Shown one piece after another: positions 17,806-27,616 of a stretch of 64,000 nucleotides of DNA. The notes under the pieces are model-generated. The model saw only the letters and a program-made list of their open reading frames with translations, had not been told where the DNA came from and did not search any database. The DNA is from Akkermansia muciniphila (GTDB lineage Bacteria > Verrucomicrobiota > Verrucomicrobiia > Verrucomicrobiales > Akkermansiaceae), in contig CAMCIC010000002.1 of NCBI GenBank assembly GCA_945874895.1, positions 62,001 through 126,000 of the forward strand. Reading direction: 5' to 3'. Position 1 is the stretch's first letter. Every line of letters begins with the position of its first letter. The translations under genes and the position numbers were made by a program.

Positions 17806-18735
17806 ATGTTATCCTTTTCGACATGCTGGAACAACTCGCGCCACTCGGATGGCGAGGCGATGATCGACGAAATCCTAGCACTGGGCTTCCGGCACATCGA
17901 ACTCTCACACGGCATGACCATCTCCAAGCTGCCTGGCATTCGCAAAGCGCATCAGGATGGGAGATTTACGTGCTCAGGCGTTCACAACTTTTTCCCATCG
18001 CCGGTGGAAGTCATGATCGATGCACCAGATGCCTACGAATACACTTCTCATCGTCCATGGGATCGCAAGCGCGCTATGGAAATGAGCATGCAAACCTTGG
18101 AGCTGGCCGCAGAATTCCGCGCGAACTATATGGTTCTGCATATGGGATCCGTGCCACTTCATCCCAAAAAATACACCAAGCGTCTCACCTCCCTGGTGGC
18201 TGCAGGTCATCAACTCGAGGAAGTATTCACCAAGTCGAAGATACAGTTCGTCAAAAAAAGAGAAAAAATTTCACCGCTCTACTACGGGCGGGCGATTGAT
18301 GCCTTGGAGCAACTGGTCGTTCACGCCGAAAAATGCGGCGTAATCCTAGCAGTCGAGTCGCGCTCACGATTCGAAGACATGCCCAATGAGAGGGAGATGC
18401 TTCACTTGCAGGAACATTTCAAAGGCAATCCTTGGATCGGTTACTGGCATGACTTCGGACATGTGCAGTTGAAGCACAACTTGGGCTTGCTGGACCATCG
18501 CGACTGGCTAGGAAAAATTCAAAATCACATCATCGGTGCCCACATCCATGATGTCGAGTGGCCCGCACGCGATCATCGCACACCATTCACGGGCACACTG
18601 GACTACAAAACGCTGCTACCATTTTTCCCGACGGGTTGTCCTATCGTATGGGAGCTCTCCCCCTCCCGCAAAACCGATGAGATCCGACGTGCCCTGGAAG
18701 TGTGGAAACAGGTCTTTACCGATCGCCTCCCGTAG
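17806..18735 (+). CDS. TIM-barrel sugar phosphate isomerase/epimerase-like protein
   Basis: This 309-residue protein matches the xylose-isomerase-like/AP endonuclease 2 TIM barrel. It starts FSTCWNNSRHSDGEAMIDEILALGF and contains NYMVLHMGSV (near 107), GVILAVESRSRFEDMP (near 180), GYWHDFGHVQL (near 210), IGAHIHDVEWP (near 240) and PIVWELSPS (near 285). The Glu, Asp, His and Glu residues in the last four motifs are the expected divalent-metal ligands. No signal peptide. The substrate is unknown. It lies 12 bases downstream of rsmI. Confidence 0.75.
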   Translation: MLSFSTCWNNSRHSDGEAMIDEILALGFRHIELSHGMTISKLPGIRKAHQDGRFTCSGVHNFFPSPVEVMIDAPDAYEYTSHRPWDRKRAMEMSMQTLELAAEFRANYMVLHMGSVPLHPKKYTKRLTSLVAAGHQLEEVFTKSKIQFVKKREKISPLYYGRAIDALEQLVVHAEKCGVILAVESRSRFEDMPNEREMLHLQEHFKGNPWIGYWHDFGHVQLKHNLGLLDHRDWLGKIQNHIIGAHIHDVEWPARDHRTPFTGTLDYKTLLPFFPTGCPIVWELSPSRKTDEIRRALEVWKQVFTDRLP

Positions 18736-18843
18736 GTTTTCCTCAGATGCGAAAGTTGCGAACTTCATCGAAAATTCATGATTCGGTTCTTGATCATTCG
18801 ATCTGAACCGACAGCATGGACGACATCCAACGCACCAGCTCGA

Positions 18844-20670
18844 ATGAATTTTCTCACACGTCTCTTGATCGTTTGTCTCGCACTCCTGCCCAGTGGGCGG
18901 ATCGCGGCTCAAGAAAGCTTTTTTCGCAGTGTGTTTGAGCCTAAATCGGGCTCTTACGTTGAGGTGACTTCACTTTTCAGCAAACTTCCCTCCAGCGGTT
19001 TTGCGCCCATGCGCGTCACGATCGCCAATCGCACCGGAGTTCCCGTCAGCTTGTCGCTGCAGTTTCAATCGGAATCCAATACCACCTATTATAACAACGG
19101 CTCGCTGACTACAAAATCATCATTCACGGCATCATCGCCTGCGGGGATCGTCACCACCACGGATTGTCTCGTTCCAGTCGCGCCGTCTGTAAAAAGAGTG
19201 TCTCACAGCACGGTCGCGTCTTCACAAAGCCTGCGATTGACCATGTCAGGTGCCAACAATACCACACACACGCAGACCAGCACCAACCATTCCGATTTCC
19301 CCTACCTACTCATGTCGGAGTCTCTGAGCACACCGAATGCTTCGGCTCTGGATAGTGAATTGAACAAACACCTCCATGGTGCGAGCGGTGGCTACATGCC
19401 GGGCAATCTCTCATTCGCGGGCAAATTCGATCCTAAGACGATGCCGGAAGACTGGCGTGCCTTCATCGGCCATGACGGCATCCTGCTCACTGATCAAGAT
19501 TGGTTGAACATGACGCCTGGGGCCCGCTCTGCCTTATTGCAATGGAACCGGCAAGGCGGATATCTGCGACTTTTTGCTAGCAACTCCAGCAGCACTCTCG
19601 AGACGTTGGGGATTCCAACCGAAGAATGGAACGGAAAAAGAATGCGCAGCAAGGGAGTCGTCAAAATGAGTTCCATTCCCGCAGCACTCACGCTCGATGC
19701 TTCTCCTACACTCGCGGAAATCATATCCACAAGCAATCTCTGGCCATGCCAAAACAAATCGGCAGCAGAAGATTTCAGCAATGGCAGTTGGGGACTGCAC
19801 CAAGCATTGGGCACGAAAACCTTTCACTTCCTACTCTTCATCTTTGTATTGATCGCCTTCGGGATCCTGGTCGGCCCTATCAATCTGTTCGTTTTTGCCA
19901 AATCTGGAAGACGTCACAAGTTGTTCATCACCACACCGCTGATCGCCATCGGAGCCAGCGTGGTAATGGTCATTCTCATCTTCGTGCAAGACGGACTCGG
20001 TGGACGTGGCATTCGGGTCCAATGGATGGAACTGGTGCGCGAGAACAGCGATCATAACGCCTACATTCATCAGGAGCAGGTATCACGCACAGGTGTTCTC
20101 GTGGGCAATCGATTTTTGCTCAGCGATCCGAGCAGCATCACTCCCTTGCCCATGGCAAGCAGCCAGTGGACACGCTTGACCCAATCCAGTTCGAATGATC
20201 AATCGTATGAAATCAACACCGTAGACAAAGGCTTGCAAATTTCCGGTGACTGGTTCCAGTCTCGCTCGGAACAAGCCCAGATGATTCGGGCTGTCGTGCC
20301 CACACGAGCTAGGATCGAGTCCACGGATCCCGCCAACGAACTGGCACTGTTGTCCAATTTTGAATACGAGATTGATCAGATCTACTATCGAGGCAAAGGA
20401 GGCAAATTCTGGTGCGCGCAAAAAATCCCCTCTGGTAAAAACTTCCTCGCCCGTGCGTGCACTCAGGCGGAGTTCGTTCATTTCGTCCGCATGGCGGGAG
20501 CGAATCTTAGCAAAAGCCAGCAACAACAACTGGAACGACTTGCCGAGCGTCAAGGGTATTTCATCGCGCAGACATCGCAGGCACCCATGATCGAAACCTA
20601 CTCCGCCATCCGCTGGACAGAAAATACCACCATCATCACAGGACGCGTGCAAAGTCCGGAAACACCCTAA
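18844..20670 (+). CDS. Membrane-anchored extracytoplasmic protein of an ABC exporter cluster
   Basis: The ATG at 18844 gives 608 residues starting with a signal peptide (MNFLTRLLIVCLALLPSGRI). Upstream codons from 18778 look noncoding. A long extracytoplasmic region follows, then two hydrophobic segments near 328-382 (FLLFIFVLIAFGILVGPINLFVF and a second one) and a C-terminal extracytoplasmic domain of about 220 residues. The phrase VGPINLFVFAKSGRRHKLF is common in membrane proteins beside ABC-2 exporters in PVC bacteria. It lies 13 bases upstream of the ATPase gene and is probably a part of that exporter. The transported substrate is unknown. Confidence 0.65.
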   Translation: MNFLTRLLIVCLALLPSGRIAAQESFFRSVFEPKSGSYVEVTSLFSKLPSSGFAPMRVTIANRTGVPVSLSLQFQSESNTTYYNNGSLTTKSSFTASSPAGIVTTTDCLVPVAPSVKRVSHSTVASSQSLRLTMSGANNTTHTQTSTNHSDFPYLLMSESLSTPNASALDSELNKHLHGASGGYMPGNLSFAGKFDPKTMPEDWRAFIGHDGILLTDQDWLNMTPGARSALLQWNRQGGYLRLFASNSSSTLETLGIPTEEWNGKRMRSKGVVKMSSIPAALTLDASPTLAEIISTSNLWPCQNKSAAEDFSNGSWGLHQALGTKTFHFLLFIFVLIAFGILVGPINLFVFAKSGRRHKLFITTPLIAIGASVVMVILIFVQDGLGGRGIRVQWMELVRENSDHNAYIHQEQVSRTGVLVGNRFLLSDPSSITPLPMASSQWTRLTQSSSNDQSYEINTVDKGLQISGDWFQSRSEQAQMIRAVVPTRARIESTDPANELALLSNFEYEIDQIYYRGKGGKFWCAQKIPSGKNFLARACTQAEFVHFVRMAGANLSKSQQQQLERLAERQGYFIAQTSQAPMIETYSAIRWTENTTIITGRVQSPETP

Positions 20671-20683
20671 CCTTTTTTTCCTC

Positions 20684-21703
20684 ATGAGCCAGCACGCCAT
20701 TCGCGTTCACAATCTCTATCGCTACTTCGGCCCGCTCAAAGCGGTGAATGGAGTCAGCTTCGAAATCCCCCACGGCTCCGTCTGCGGTTTCGTAGGTGCA
20801 AACGGCGCAGGTAAGACCACCACCATGCGCATTCTCGCATCGCTGGACTACCCTACTCTCGGCACGGCAGAAATCTGCGGCTACAATGTGGTGAGCCATC
20901 CCGATGAAGTGCGAAGACTCATCGGTTGGATGCCCGATCATTTCGGCAACTACGAACACATGACCGTAGTCGAGTATCTCGATTTCTACGCGCGCGCCCT
21001 TGGTTTCAAAGGCAAGGAGAGGCGGCAACGAGTGCAGGAGGTGATGGAGTTCACCGACCTCGTGCCACTGGCCGATCGCTTTTCTAACAAATTATCAAAA
21101 GGTAACACCCAACGACTCGGACTCGGGAGAGCCTTGCTGCAAGATCCGCAGGTGTTGATCATGGATGAACCAGCCGCGGGACTGGATCCCAAGGCCCGTG
21201 TGGAACTCAAGAGCCTGATTCGCGTCCTCGCAAACGAGGGAAAAACCATATTCATTTCTTCCCACATTCTATCCGAGCTGGGGGAAATGTGTGATTCGCT
21301 GCTCTTCATCAATGGCGGGCGCATCGTTCACCACGGTGATGCGGAAAGCATGAAACGCGAAACGGACAGCGGCGGTGGGCTTTTGTTCGACGTTCAGCTT
21401 CTGGGCAATGCCGAGGACCTATCCGAATGGTGCTTGCTGCAAGCTCAAGTCGAACTGATCGAAGCACGAAAACACGGTGGTCGCGTGCGCATCAACTCCG
21501 CCGATCTCAACGATGCGGCGCAGGCTTTGCAGCGCATGATCAAGGACGGACTCCGAGTCACGGAGTTCCACCGTGAAGAACGGAATCTAGAGGACGCCTT
21601 CATCGACATGTTAGGAAAACTCGACCGCGGCGAAATCGGCGGCAGCAAGCCACCCCCCATGCCGGATAGGAAAGCCTTCAACCCACCTGCACCTGAAGCA
21701 TGA
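20684..21703 (+). CDS. ABC transporter ATP-binding protein (ABC-2 exporter type)
   Basis: The 339 residues show Walker A GANGAGKTT near 40, Q-loop WMPDHFGNY, signature KLSKGNTQRLGLGRALL and Walker B VLIMDEPAAGLDP. The signature reads LSKGN rather than LSGGQ, a common variant in CcmA/NatA-type ATPases. The C-terminal ~100 residues resemble the DUF4162-type tail. It overlaps the permease gene by 4 bases (ATGA). With the upstream membrane protein and the permease it forms a three-gene exporter unit. Confidence 0.93.
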   Translation: MSQHAIRVHNLYRYFGPLKAVNGVSFEIPHGSVCGFVGANGAGKTTTMRILASLDYPTLGTAEICGYNVVSHPDEVRRLIGWMPDHFGNYEHMTVVEYLDFYARALGFKGKERRQRVQEVMEFTDLVPLADRFSNKLSKGNTQRLGLGRALLQDPQVLIMDEPAAGLDPKARVELKSLIRVLANEGKTIFISSHILSELGEMCDSLLFINGGRIVHHGDAESMKRETDSGGGLLFDVQLLGNAEDLSEWCLLQAQVELIEARKHGGRVRINSADLNDAAQALQRMIKDGLRVTEFHREERNLEDAFIDMLGKLDRGEIGGSKPPPMPDRKAFNPPAPEA

Positions 21704-23205
21704 GCCAAGAAACCACCATTCCCGCGATCGAAATGAGTGCCGCGGATCGCAGCACGGAGAAACTCAATGATTTCTCAGATCGCCTGCCGCCCATGCTCGT
21801 CAAGGAATTGCGCCAGGGACTGAGAGCAAAAACGTTTGTCGGCGTGTTTCTCGGACTACAACTGTTTCTCGGCATCGTCATGCTCTTCGCCACCACGGCT
21901 TCCGGACTTGACGGAGCAGGAGAGGCCGTCTCACGCATCATCTTCCTGTTCTTTTCCCTTGCCGTTCTCGTCGTGCAACCGTTGCGCGCGATCAATGCGC
22001 TTCACTCAGAAATCAAGTCTACCACACTCGACATGATGGTGCTCACAAGACTGAATGCGCGGCGTATCGTTGCAGGCAAATGGGCATCGATCGTGGGCCA
22101 AACGCTGCTGCTCTTTGTCTCCATCGTTCCGTATCTGATACTCCGCTACTTTTTCGGTGGCATGAACCTCTTTGCCGAATTGCTCGCGCTGGGATCGATT
22201 TGCGCATTCTCCGCCTGCCTCACGGCATTTAACATAGGCTTGTCGTCAAACGCCGCCATCATCGTGCGCGGAATCGTGCCAATGATTGTCGCTGTGATTC
22301 TCTTTAGTTTTTTGATGGCCATGCTGACAGAGTTCGACGATTTTCTGGAGTTTTTCTCACTGGCTGACCCGGATGCGATGGCGCTGTATTGGGGGCTTTT
22401 CATCGGATCCATCTACCTTGCTTGGATCACTTTCGGCCTCGGTGTCTCGGCGATAGCTCCTGCCGCAGAAAACCACAGTTCGCTGAACCGCTTGATCACA
22501 CTGGTGATGATGGCGATCGCCGCCGTCATCATGCATCTTGCCCATGCCGACGAAGTGATCATTCCATTCATCATCGGCGCCGTAGCATTTCCCGGCTTAT
22601 TGGCGAGCCTGACAGAACCGAACCAGCTTTTGCCTCGCGTGACACTCCCTTTTATCCGTCGTGGCATCATCGGTAAATTATGCGGCGTATTTCTTTATCC
22701 ATGTTGGTTTTCTGGAGTGTGCTTTAGCGCTTTACTCTGTGTTTTCCTCTTGGCTCTCGGCGGTGTTTTTACCGCATACATGCCCATGTATCGTTTCGGT
22801 GAGGAGGAGTTTACGGTATTGTGTAGCCTCACAGGATCCGCCCTTTTTCCCGCGCTCTTTCTGGCCTTTTTCCAAAAACGCATACAAAATCGTCTGGGGA
22901 TCTACTTGGCGATTCTCATCGCCTCGTTCGCCCTAATGCTAGCACTCATGGCTGTTGCAGAAAGCACCAACGCGGATGCTTCGATGTGGCTCTTCGTTTG
23001 GCTACCGCCGGCGCAATTGTATCTGATCGATAACGCGGGCACCTCCGACACAGCTGTCCTGATTGCGAGCATCGTCTTCACCGGCCTGTATCTGGGAATC
23101 TTGCTGATTCACGCATGGTCGAAATACAAGCAGATACGTCAAGTGGAACAGGAAGCCGAGGAAACCTACCTCACTCCCGCTGAGTCGAGTCCCGAGCCCT
23201 CATAG
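21700..23205 (+). CDS. ABC-2 type exporter permease
   Basis: This is a 501-residue integral membrane protein. A cytoplasmic N terminus (DRLPPMLVKELRQGLRAKTF) leads into about twelve hydrophobic segments between 45 and 480. The PMLVKELRQGLR start is typical of ABC-2 permeases in planctomycetes and verrucomicrobia. It is translationally coupled to the ATPase by an ATGA overlap. The substrate cannot be read from sequence. Confidence 0.85.
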   Translation: MSQETTIPAIEMSAADRSTEKLNDFSDRLPPMLVKELRQGLRAKTFVGVFLGLQLFLGIVMLFATTASGLDGAGEAVSRIIFLFFSLAVLVVQPLRAINALHSEIKSTTLDMMVLTRLNARRIVAGKWASIVGQTLLLFVSIVPYLILRYFFGGMNLFAELLALGSICAFSACLTAFNIGLSSNAAIIVRGIVPMIVAVILFSFLMAMLTEFDDFLEFFSLADPDAMALYWGLFIGSIYLAWITFGLGVSAIAPAAENHSSLNRLITLVMMAIAAVIMHLAHADEVIIPFIIGAVAFPGLLASLTEPNQLLPRVTLPFIRRGIIGKLCGVFLYPCWFSGVCFSALLCVFLLALGGVFTAYMPMYRFGEEEFTVLCSLTGSALFPALFLAFFQKRIQNRLGIYLAILIASFALMLALMAVAESTNADASMWLFVWLPPAQLYLIDNAGTSDTAVLIASIVFTGLYLGILLIHAWSKYKQIRQVEQEAEETYLTPAESSPEPS

Positions 23206-23267
23206 GTGCTGGACAGATGGCAAAAGACCTGTTCTTGTTTCGCGGTCACTAGAAAGACATATCGCAC

Positions 23268-24578
23268 ATGATCCCATCGAACCGCGTGACCGACCCCTGG
23301 CGCTGGCGTCTAGCGATGACATGCTATCGTCTGCTGGCACCCTGTCTTTTGGGCATAGCGCTACCCGCATGGCTGAGAAAAATGGCGGCACGTGATGGAT
23401 GGTCGACGCCATTTGGCGAGCGCTTCAGCATCTATGGAATGGATCCCGAATGGGAGCCCTTTGGTCGCATTCATCTCCACGCCGTTAGCGTAGGTGAAAC
23501 CCTAATCGCACTCAAGTTTTTGCAATCCTGGCGTCATCAGCATGCTGATCCCGTCGTCCTTGCCGTAGGAACGGCAACCGCATATCAATTGGCCGTGGCG
23601 TCACAGGTGGAGAACCTCACCGTCGTGTATGCACCGCTCGACCTGTATGCCTTCGTCGTTAGATATCTCAACCGATTTTCGCCATCGATGATTGCTCTGG
23701 TGGAGGCGGAAGCTTGGCCTGAACTGATGACCCAATGCCAAAAGCGCGGTATACCCGTATGCATGATCAACGCGCGACTCTCGACTCGTTCCGAGCGTCG
23801 CTACCAGAAAGCAAAAAACTGGATCATGCCTTTGTTTCAAAAAATAACTCGGATCGGCTTGCAGGAACCAGAGGATGCCGCACGATTCGCGTCTCTGGGG
23901 CTGAATCCCGATCGTCTGTGGGTAACCGGAAGCATCAAATTCGATCCTGCAGCGGCCGTTCCTCCGCGTCAGCGCGACGAGTTTTCCGCCATCCTAGAGC
24001 CCATCCGCCATCATCGGCCGATCGTGCTCGCTGCCAGCACGCATCAGGGGGAAGAAATTTTGTTAGCCCAAGCCCTTACCCGTCAGGATGTTTTATTCGT
24101 ATGCGTGCCGCGCCATGCGGAGAGACGCGGCGAAGTATCACAAGCCCTCGCCGAAGTCGGCCTGCGGGTCTGGTTGCGCAGCGATGGAATTCCGCCCGCA
24201 GGATCGCAGGTCGATGTGCTGATCGTTGACAGCACGGGGGAATTGCGCGATTGGACTGCCCATGCCGATATTGCCATCATCGGCAAAAGTTTTCTTTCGA
24301 CCGGCGGACAGAATCCTGCTGAGGCCATACTCGCTCACAAGCCCGTCATTGTCGGCCCCCATATGGAAAATTTCGAACCGCTCGCCAGTCAACTGCTGGC
24401 GGTGGATGGCATCATACGCGTCGATAACGCGAATGATTTGTCGAGCGCATTGGCATCTCTTTTGGCCAATCCGGCGCGTTGTGAAATCATGTCGTCACGC
24501 TCTCAGAAAATTCTGGAACAGCATGCCGGTTCCACCCAGCGGAGCATCGAGATGCTGGAGTCTGCTTTACAGCGTTGA
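23268..24578 (+). CDS. waaA: 3-deoxy-D-manno-octulosonic acid (Kdo) transferase
   Basis: WaaA moves Kdo from CMP-Kdo onto lipid A precursors at the inner membrane. The 436 residues are full length. An N-terminal membrane-associated helix is followed by GRIHLHAVSVGETLIALKFL (catalytic-Glu region, about 65-84), VEAEAWPELM, VCMINARLSTRSERRY, VTGSIKFD, LAASTHQGEE, and the CMP-Kdo site SFLSTGGQNPAEAI near 343. This supports a true LPS-bearing outer membrane, consistent with the LptE-like gene upstream. It lies 62 bases after the exporter permease and converges on the epimerase gene. Confidence 0.93.
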   Translation: MIPSNRVTDPWRWRLAMTCYRLLAPCLLGIALPAWLRKMAARDGWSTPFGERFSIYGMDPEWEPFGRIHLHAVSVGETLIALKFLQSWRHQHADPVVLAVGTATAYQLAVASQVENLTVVYAPLDLYAFVVRYLNRFSPSMIALVEAEAWPELMTQCQKRGIPVCMINARLSTRSERRYQKAKNWIMPLFQKITRIGLQEPEDAARFASLGLNPDRLWVTGSIKFDPAAAVPPRQRDEFSAILEPIRHHRPIVLAASTHQGEEILLAQALTRQDVLFVCVPRHAERRGEVSQALAEVGLRVWLRSDGIPPAGSQVDVLIVDSTGELRDWTAHADIAIIGKSFLSTGGQNPAEAILAHKPVIVGPHMENFEPLASQLLAVDGIIRVDNANDLSSALASLLANPARCEIMSSRSQKILEQHAGSTQRSIEMLESALQR

Positions 24579-24652
24579 GTGTCTTCCTCATTTCGTTGCT
24601 GGTTCATGGCAGGGATCGAAGCGATGGAGGCATCTCACTCGCGAATCCTCAG

Positions 24653-25570
24653 TCAAGGCCCGCCGCGGGTGTGACTGGCCTCCGCGCACAATGCAGCGAA
24701 GGCACTTTCCGCTGTGCCATACTGGAAAACAAATCCCGCCTGCTCCCAGACACGTGGCTGCACCCGCTGACCTCCTAATAGAAAATCACCGAACTCGCCA
24801 AAGATCATACGCAAGACAAATCCCGGAGCTACCCAAGGCGCGGGACGTCGCAACGCCTTCGCGAGCTTTCGGGTGAAATCACGATTTCTCTCAGGTGCTG
24901 GAGCCACTCCATTCACTGGGCCCGTCAGTGAAGAGTGATCGAAAGAAAAGAGAATGCCCGCCACCAAATCATCGATGTGAATCCATGGCATCCATTGACT
25001 GCCATCGCCTAACCTTGCTCCCGCTCCTAAGGAAAAGACCAAGCGCAGCCGATCCCAAGCCATTCCTCCCCTACCGAGCACCATGCCGATTCTCACCATC
25101 ACACAACGAACCCCAAGTCGCTCCGCCCCTGATGTCGCGCGCTCCCAGTCGATACACAGCCGAGCCAGATACCCTTGACCAGGCAATGAGGATTCATCAA
25201 CCCATTCGTCATTCCGATTGCCATAATATCCCACAGCGGAAGCATTGACCCAGACCTTGGGGCGCTCCGTATCAGGCATTTGCGATAAGGCATCGACGAT
25301 TGCTCGAGTCACCCCGATCCGACTTTGCTCAAACTTTTCCTTATGAGCAGAGCTCCAACGTTGATCGACTCTTTCGCCAGCCAAATTGATGATGCCATCG
25401 AGCCCAGAAAAATCCCATTCTCCTGATTTTCGCCACTCCTTCACACAGCTCACATCGCCGTAGCCGCTGCGACTGAAGCCGACCACCTCGTCACCTCGGG
25501 CGGCAAGCGCCGCGGCCACATAGCGGCCGACAAATCCCGTGACTCCCACAATTCCCACTCGCTGTTTCAT
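24653..25570 (-). CDS. TIGR01777-family NAD-dependent epimerase/SDR protein
   Basis: The ATG at 25570 gives 305 residues beginning MKQRVGIVGVTGFVGRYVAA, with the extended-SDR dinucleotide motif GxxGFxG. A start ten codons earlier lacks support. Further family marks are IINLAGERVDQRW, VNASAVGYYGN (Ser and Tyr of the active site) and WERATSGAERLGVRCVMVRIGMVLG. DUF1731-like sequence closes the C terminus (LRMIFGEFGDFLLGGQRV). The biochemical role of this YfcH-like family is unknown. It is divergent from the secreted protein gene at 25758. Confidence 0.88.
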   Translation of the reverse strand: MKQRVGIVGVTGFVGRYVAAALAARGDEVVGFSRSGYGDVSCVKEWRKSGEWDFSGLDGIINLAGERVDQRWSSAHKEKFEQSRIGVTRAIVDALSQMPDTERPKVWVNASAVGYYGNRNDEWVDESSLPGQGYLARLCIDWERATSGAERLGVRCVMVRIGMVLGRGGMAWDRLRLVFSLGAGARLGDGSQWMPWIHIDDLVAGILFSFDHSSLTGPVNGVAPAPERNRDFTRKLAKALRRPAPWVAPGFVLRMIFGEFGDFLLGGQRVQPRVWEQAGFVFQYGTAESAFAALCAEASHTRGGP

Positions 25571-25757
25571 GACAGATGAATGCCACGTTTCCCGCAACAA
25601 TGCAAATCATCTCCGCCTCGACTCTGCGTGTGATCAGTGCCTCGAAAAAGGTCAAGGCATCCATGATCGGCATCGAGCGCGCCTGAGCCTAACTTCGCGC
25701 GCATAGCTGCCCCTTTTTGTTTGGCAAAGTCCATAGAATCCCCTACGCTAGTGCCTG

Positions 25758-26438
25758 ATGAACCGCTGCATTCTTCTCACCCTTGTGCTTCTGCTATCGC
25801 AGTCACTGGGCTGGGCGGATCATGTGGTGCTTTGCGGTGGTCCGTCTTTAAAGCGCTGGGAACAATACCGCGTCCCCGAGGACCAGCATGACCGGTGGTG
25901 GGCGAACTTCATCCGAGGCGGTACAATGCGCATGGACGAAATCCGCAAAGTCTATGGCCATGCGGCTCCAATCGTGTGGATCGTTTATCGCCCCGCCTAC
26001 GAATTGCGTGGTCGAGAAGACGGACAAAACTACATCAGTATGATTCAACAACAAGCAAGCAAGCGAGGCGCTTCGTTGATCTGGATCGAGAGCGGTCAGG
26101 ACTTGATCCGCACGCTCAATTCCCGCAGTCGAGGTTCCATCCAAACCTTCGACTATTTTGGCCACTCGAACAAACATTGTTTCTGCCTCGACTATGGCAC
26201 CGAAATCATCGCCACATGCACGCAATGGCTCCACGAGAGCGATCTAGGCAAGATACGGTCCTCCGTATTTGACCGGAATGCTTACTGCAAATCCTGGGGC
26301 TGCCACAGTGGCGAAAGCATGTCCGGACAATGGAAATCCCAGCTCGGCGTGGCACTGGAAGGTGCCCGAGGCAAAACCGACTACCGCACTCTTGCCGAAG
26401 GAAAATTCCCTGCCGTATCCGGCGGATGGATGCGCTAA
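25758..26438 (+). CDS. Secreted protein with possible caspase-clan His/Cys dyad
   Basis: The 226 residues begin with a signal peptide (MNRCILLTLVLLLSQSLGWA). I do not recognise a named family. Two motifs stand out: FDYFGHSNKHCF with His136 and SWGCHSGESMSG with Cys182, each after a hydrophobic strand. Clan CD peptidases (caspase, CHAT, gingipain, clostripain) place catalytic His after a strand in a GH motif and Cys after the next strand, so a small papain-independent protease fold is possible. This is inference from spacing and motif only. It ends 18 bases before bioB. Confidence 0.6.
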   Translation: MNRCILLTLVLLLSQSLGWADHVVLCGGPSLKRWEQYRVPEDQHDRWWANFIRGGTMRMDEIRKVYGHAAPIVWIVYRPAYELRGREDGQNYISMIQQQASKRGASLIWIESGQDLIRTLNSRSRGSIQTFDYFGHSNKHCFCLDYGTEIIATCTQWLHESDLGKIRSSVFDRNAYCKSWGCHSGESMSGQWKSQLGVALEGARGKTDYRTLAEGKFPAVSGGWMR

Positions 26439-26456
26439 CTCCAACGATTCTCTCTC

Positions 26457-27449
26457 ATGACATACGACCAACTCACCTCACTCTACCAACTTCCTCTCTT
26501 TGAACTGATTGACCGTTCTCGTGCAGTGCACAAAGAACATTGGCCTGTGCAGGAAGTTCAACTCTGCACCTTGTTATCGATCAAAACCGGAGGATGCTCT
26601 GAGGACTGCTCCTACTGCGCCCAATCGGCCCGCTACAAATCAGGAGTGGAAGTGGAGCGCTTGATGTCGAAGGAGGCAGTCATGGAGCGAGCACTCCAGG
26701 CCCGAGAAACCGGCTCCACCCGCTTTTGCATGGGCGCGGCTTGGCGCGGGGTGCGCATGGGCACACAAAGATTCGAACAGGTGCTGGATATCGTGAGCGA
26801 TGTCGCAAAGCTAGGCATGGAGGTCTGCGTTACGCTGGGAGAACTGGGTCAGGAAGAAGCCAAAGCACTCAAAGAAGCGGGAGTCACTGCCTACAATCAC
26901 AATGTGGACACATCACCCGAGCATTATCCCAACATCGTCAGCACCCATACGTTTGAAGACAGGTTGCGCACCATTCGCCATGCACAGGATGCAGGCATGT
27001 CCGTGTGCTGCGGCGGGATCCTAGGACTGGGTGAAACCATTGAAGATCGCCTGAAAATGCTGGAAGTGATCTCGGAGTTCAACCCACAACCCGAATCCAT
27101 TCCGATCAACGCGCTCATGCCCATGCCAGGAACACCGCTATCGGAAAATCCGCAAGTGGATCCGCTGGACTTGGTGCGGATGATCGCCGTTACTCGCATT
27201 GCTGTTCCCAAAGCCAAGGTGAGACTCTCCGCAGGTCGCACTATGCTCAGCGAAGAAGCACAAACCTTGTGCTTTTATGCCGGGGCCAATTCCATTTTCT
27301 ATGGCGACAAGCTACTGACTGCAAAAAATCCCGCCGTTGAGAAAGACCGCAATCTACTGGCCAAGCTCGGATTGGGTGCACAGGCGCCTGATCCAAGTCT
27401 CGAAGCTCCCTGTTGCGATAAAGAAAAACAACCGTCCCCCTGTTGTTAG
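26457..27449 (+). CDS. bioB: Biotin synthase
   Basis: BioB is the radical SAM enzyme that inserts sulfur into dethiobiotin. The 330 residues include the [4Fe-4S] motif GGCSEDCSYCAQS (Cys47, Cys51, Cys54), AAWRGVRMGTQRFEQV, YNHNVDTSPEHY, CCGGILGLGE and the C-terminal SAGRTMLSEEAQ and ANSIFYGDKLLT. The last residues form an unusual Cys-rich tail (APCCDKEKQPSPCC). No other bio gene is adjacent. It overlaps an upstream extension of the next frame but not its likely start. Confidence 0.96.
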   Translation: MTYDQLTSLYQLPLFELIDRSRAVHKEHWPVQEVQLCTLLSIKTGGCSEDCSYCAQSARYKSGVEVERLMSKEAVMERALQARETGSTRFCMGAAWRGVRMGTQRFEQVLDIVSDVAKLGMEVCVTLGELGQEEAKALKEAGVTAYNHNVDTSPEHYPNIVSTHTFEDRLRTIRHAQDAGMSVCCGGILGLGETIEDRLKMLEVISEFNPQPESIPINALMPMPGTPLSENPQVDPLDLVRMIAVTRIAVPKAKVRLSAGRTMLSEEAQTLCFYAGANSIFYGDKLLTAKNPAVEKDRNLLAKLGLGAQAPDPSLEAPCCDKEKQPSPCC

Positions 27450-27616
27450 CTCGACTCACCTCGCCGGTGCCCTGCTGGAATCCCCTCCTTGGGCGCAACT
27501 TGCCCCCCTCGCGGACGACTAGCGACCGTGACTCGATCGGGAAATGCCTTGCCCGCAAGGAAATCGCCCACTATTCTGAACCCGTGACCTGCAAACCAGG
27601 CAAATCCCTGCGTGAG

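Noticed and set aside
27443-27616. Upstream extension of the large TPR protein into bioB
   Set aside because: The sequence is not protein-like and a signal peptide starts at the tandem ATG at 27617/27620.
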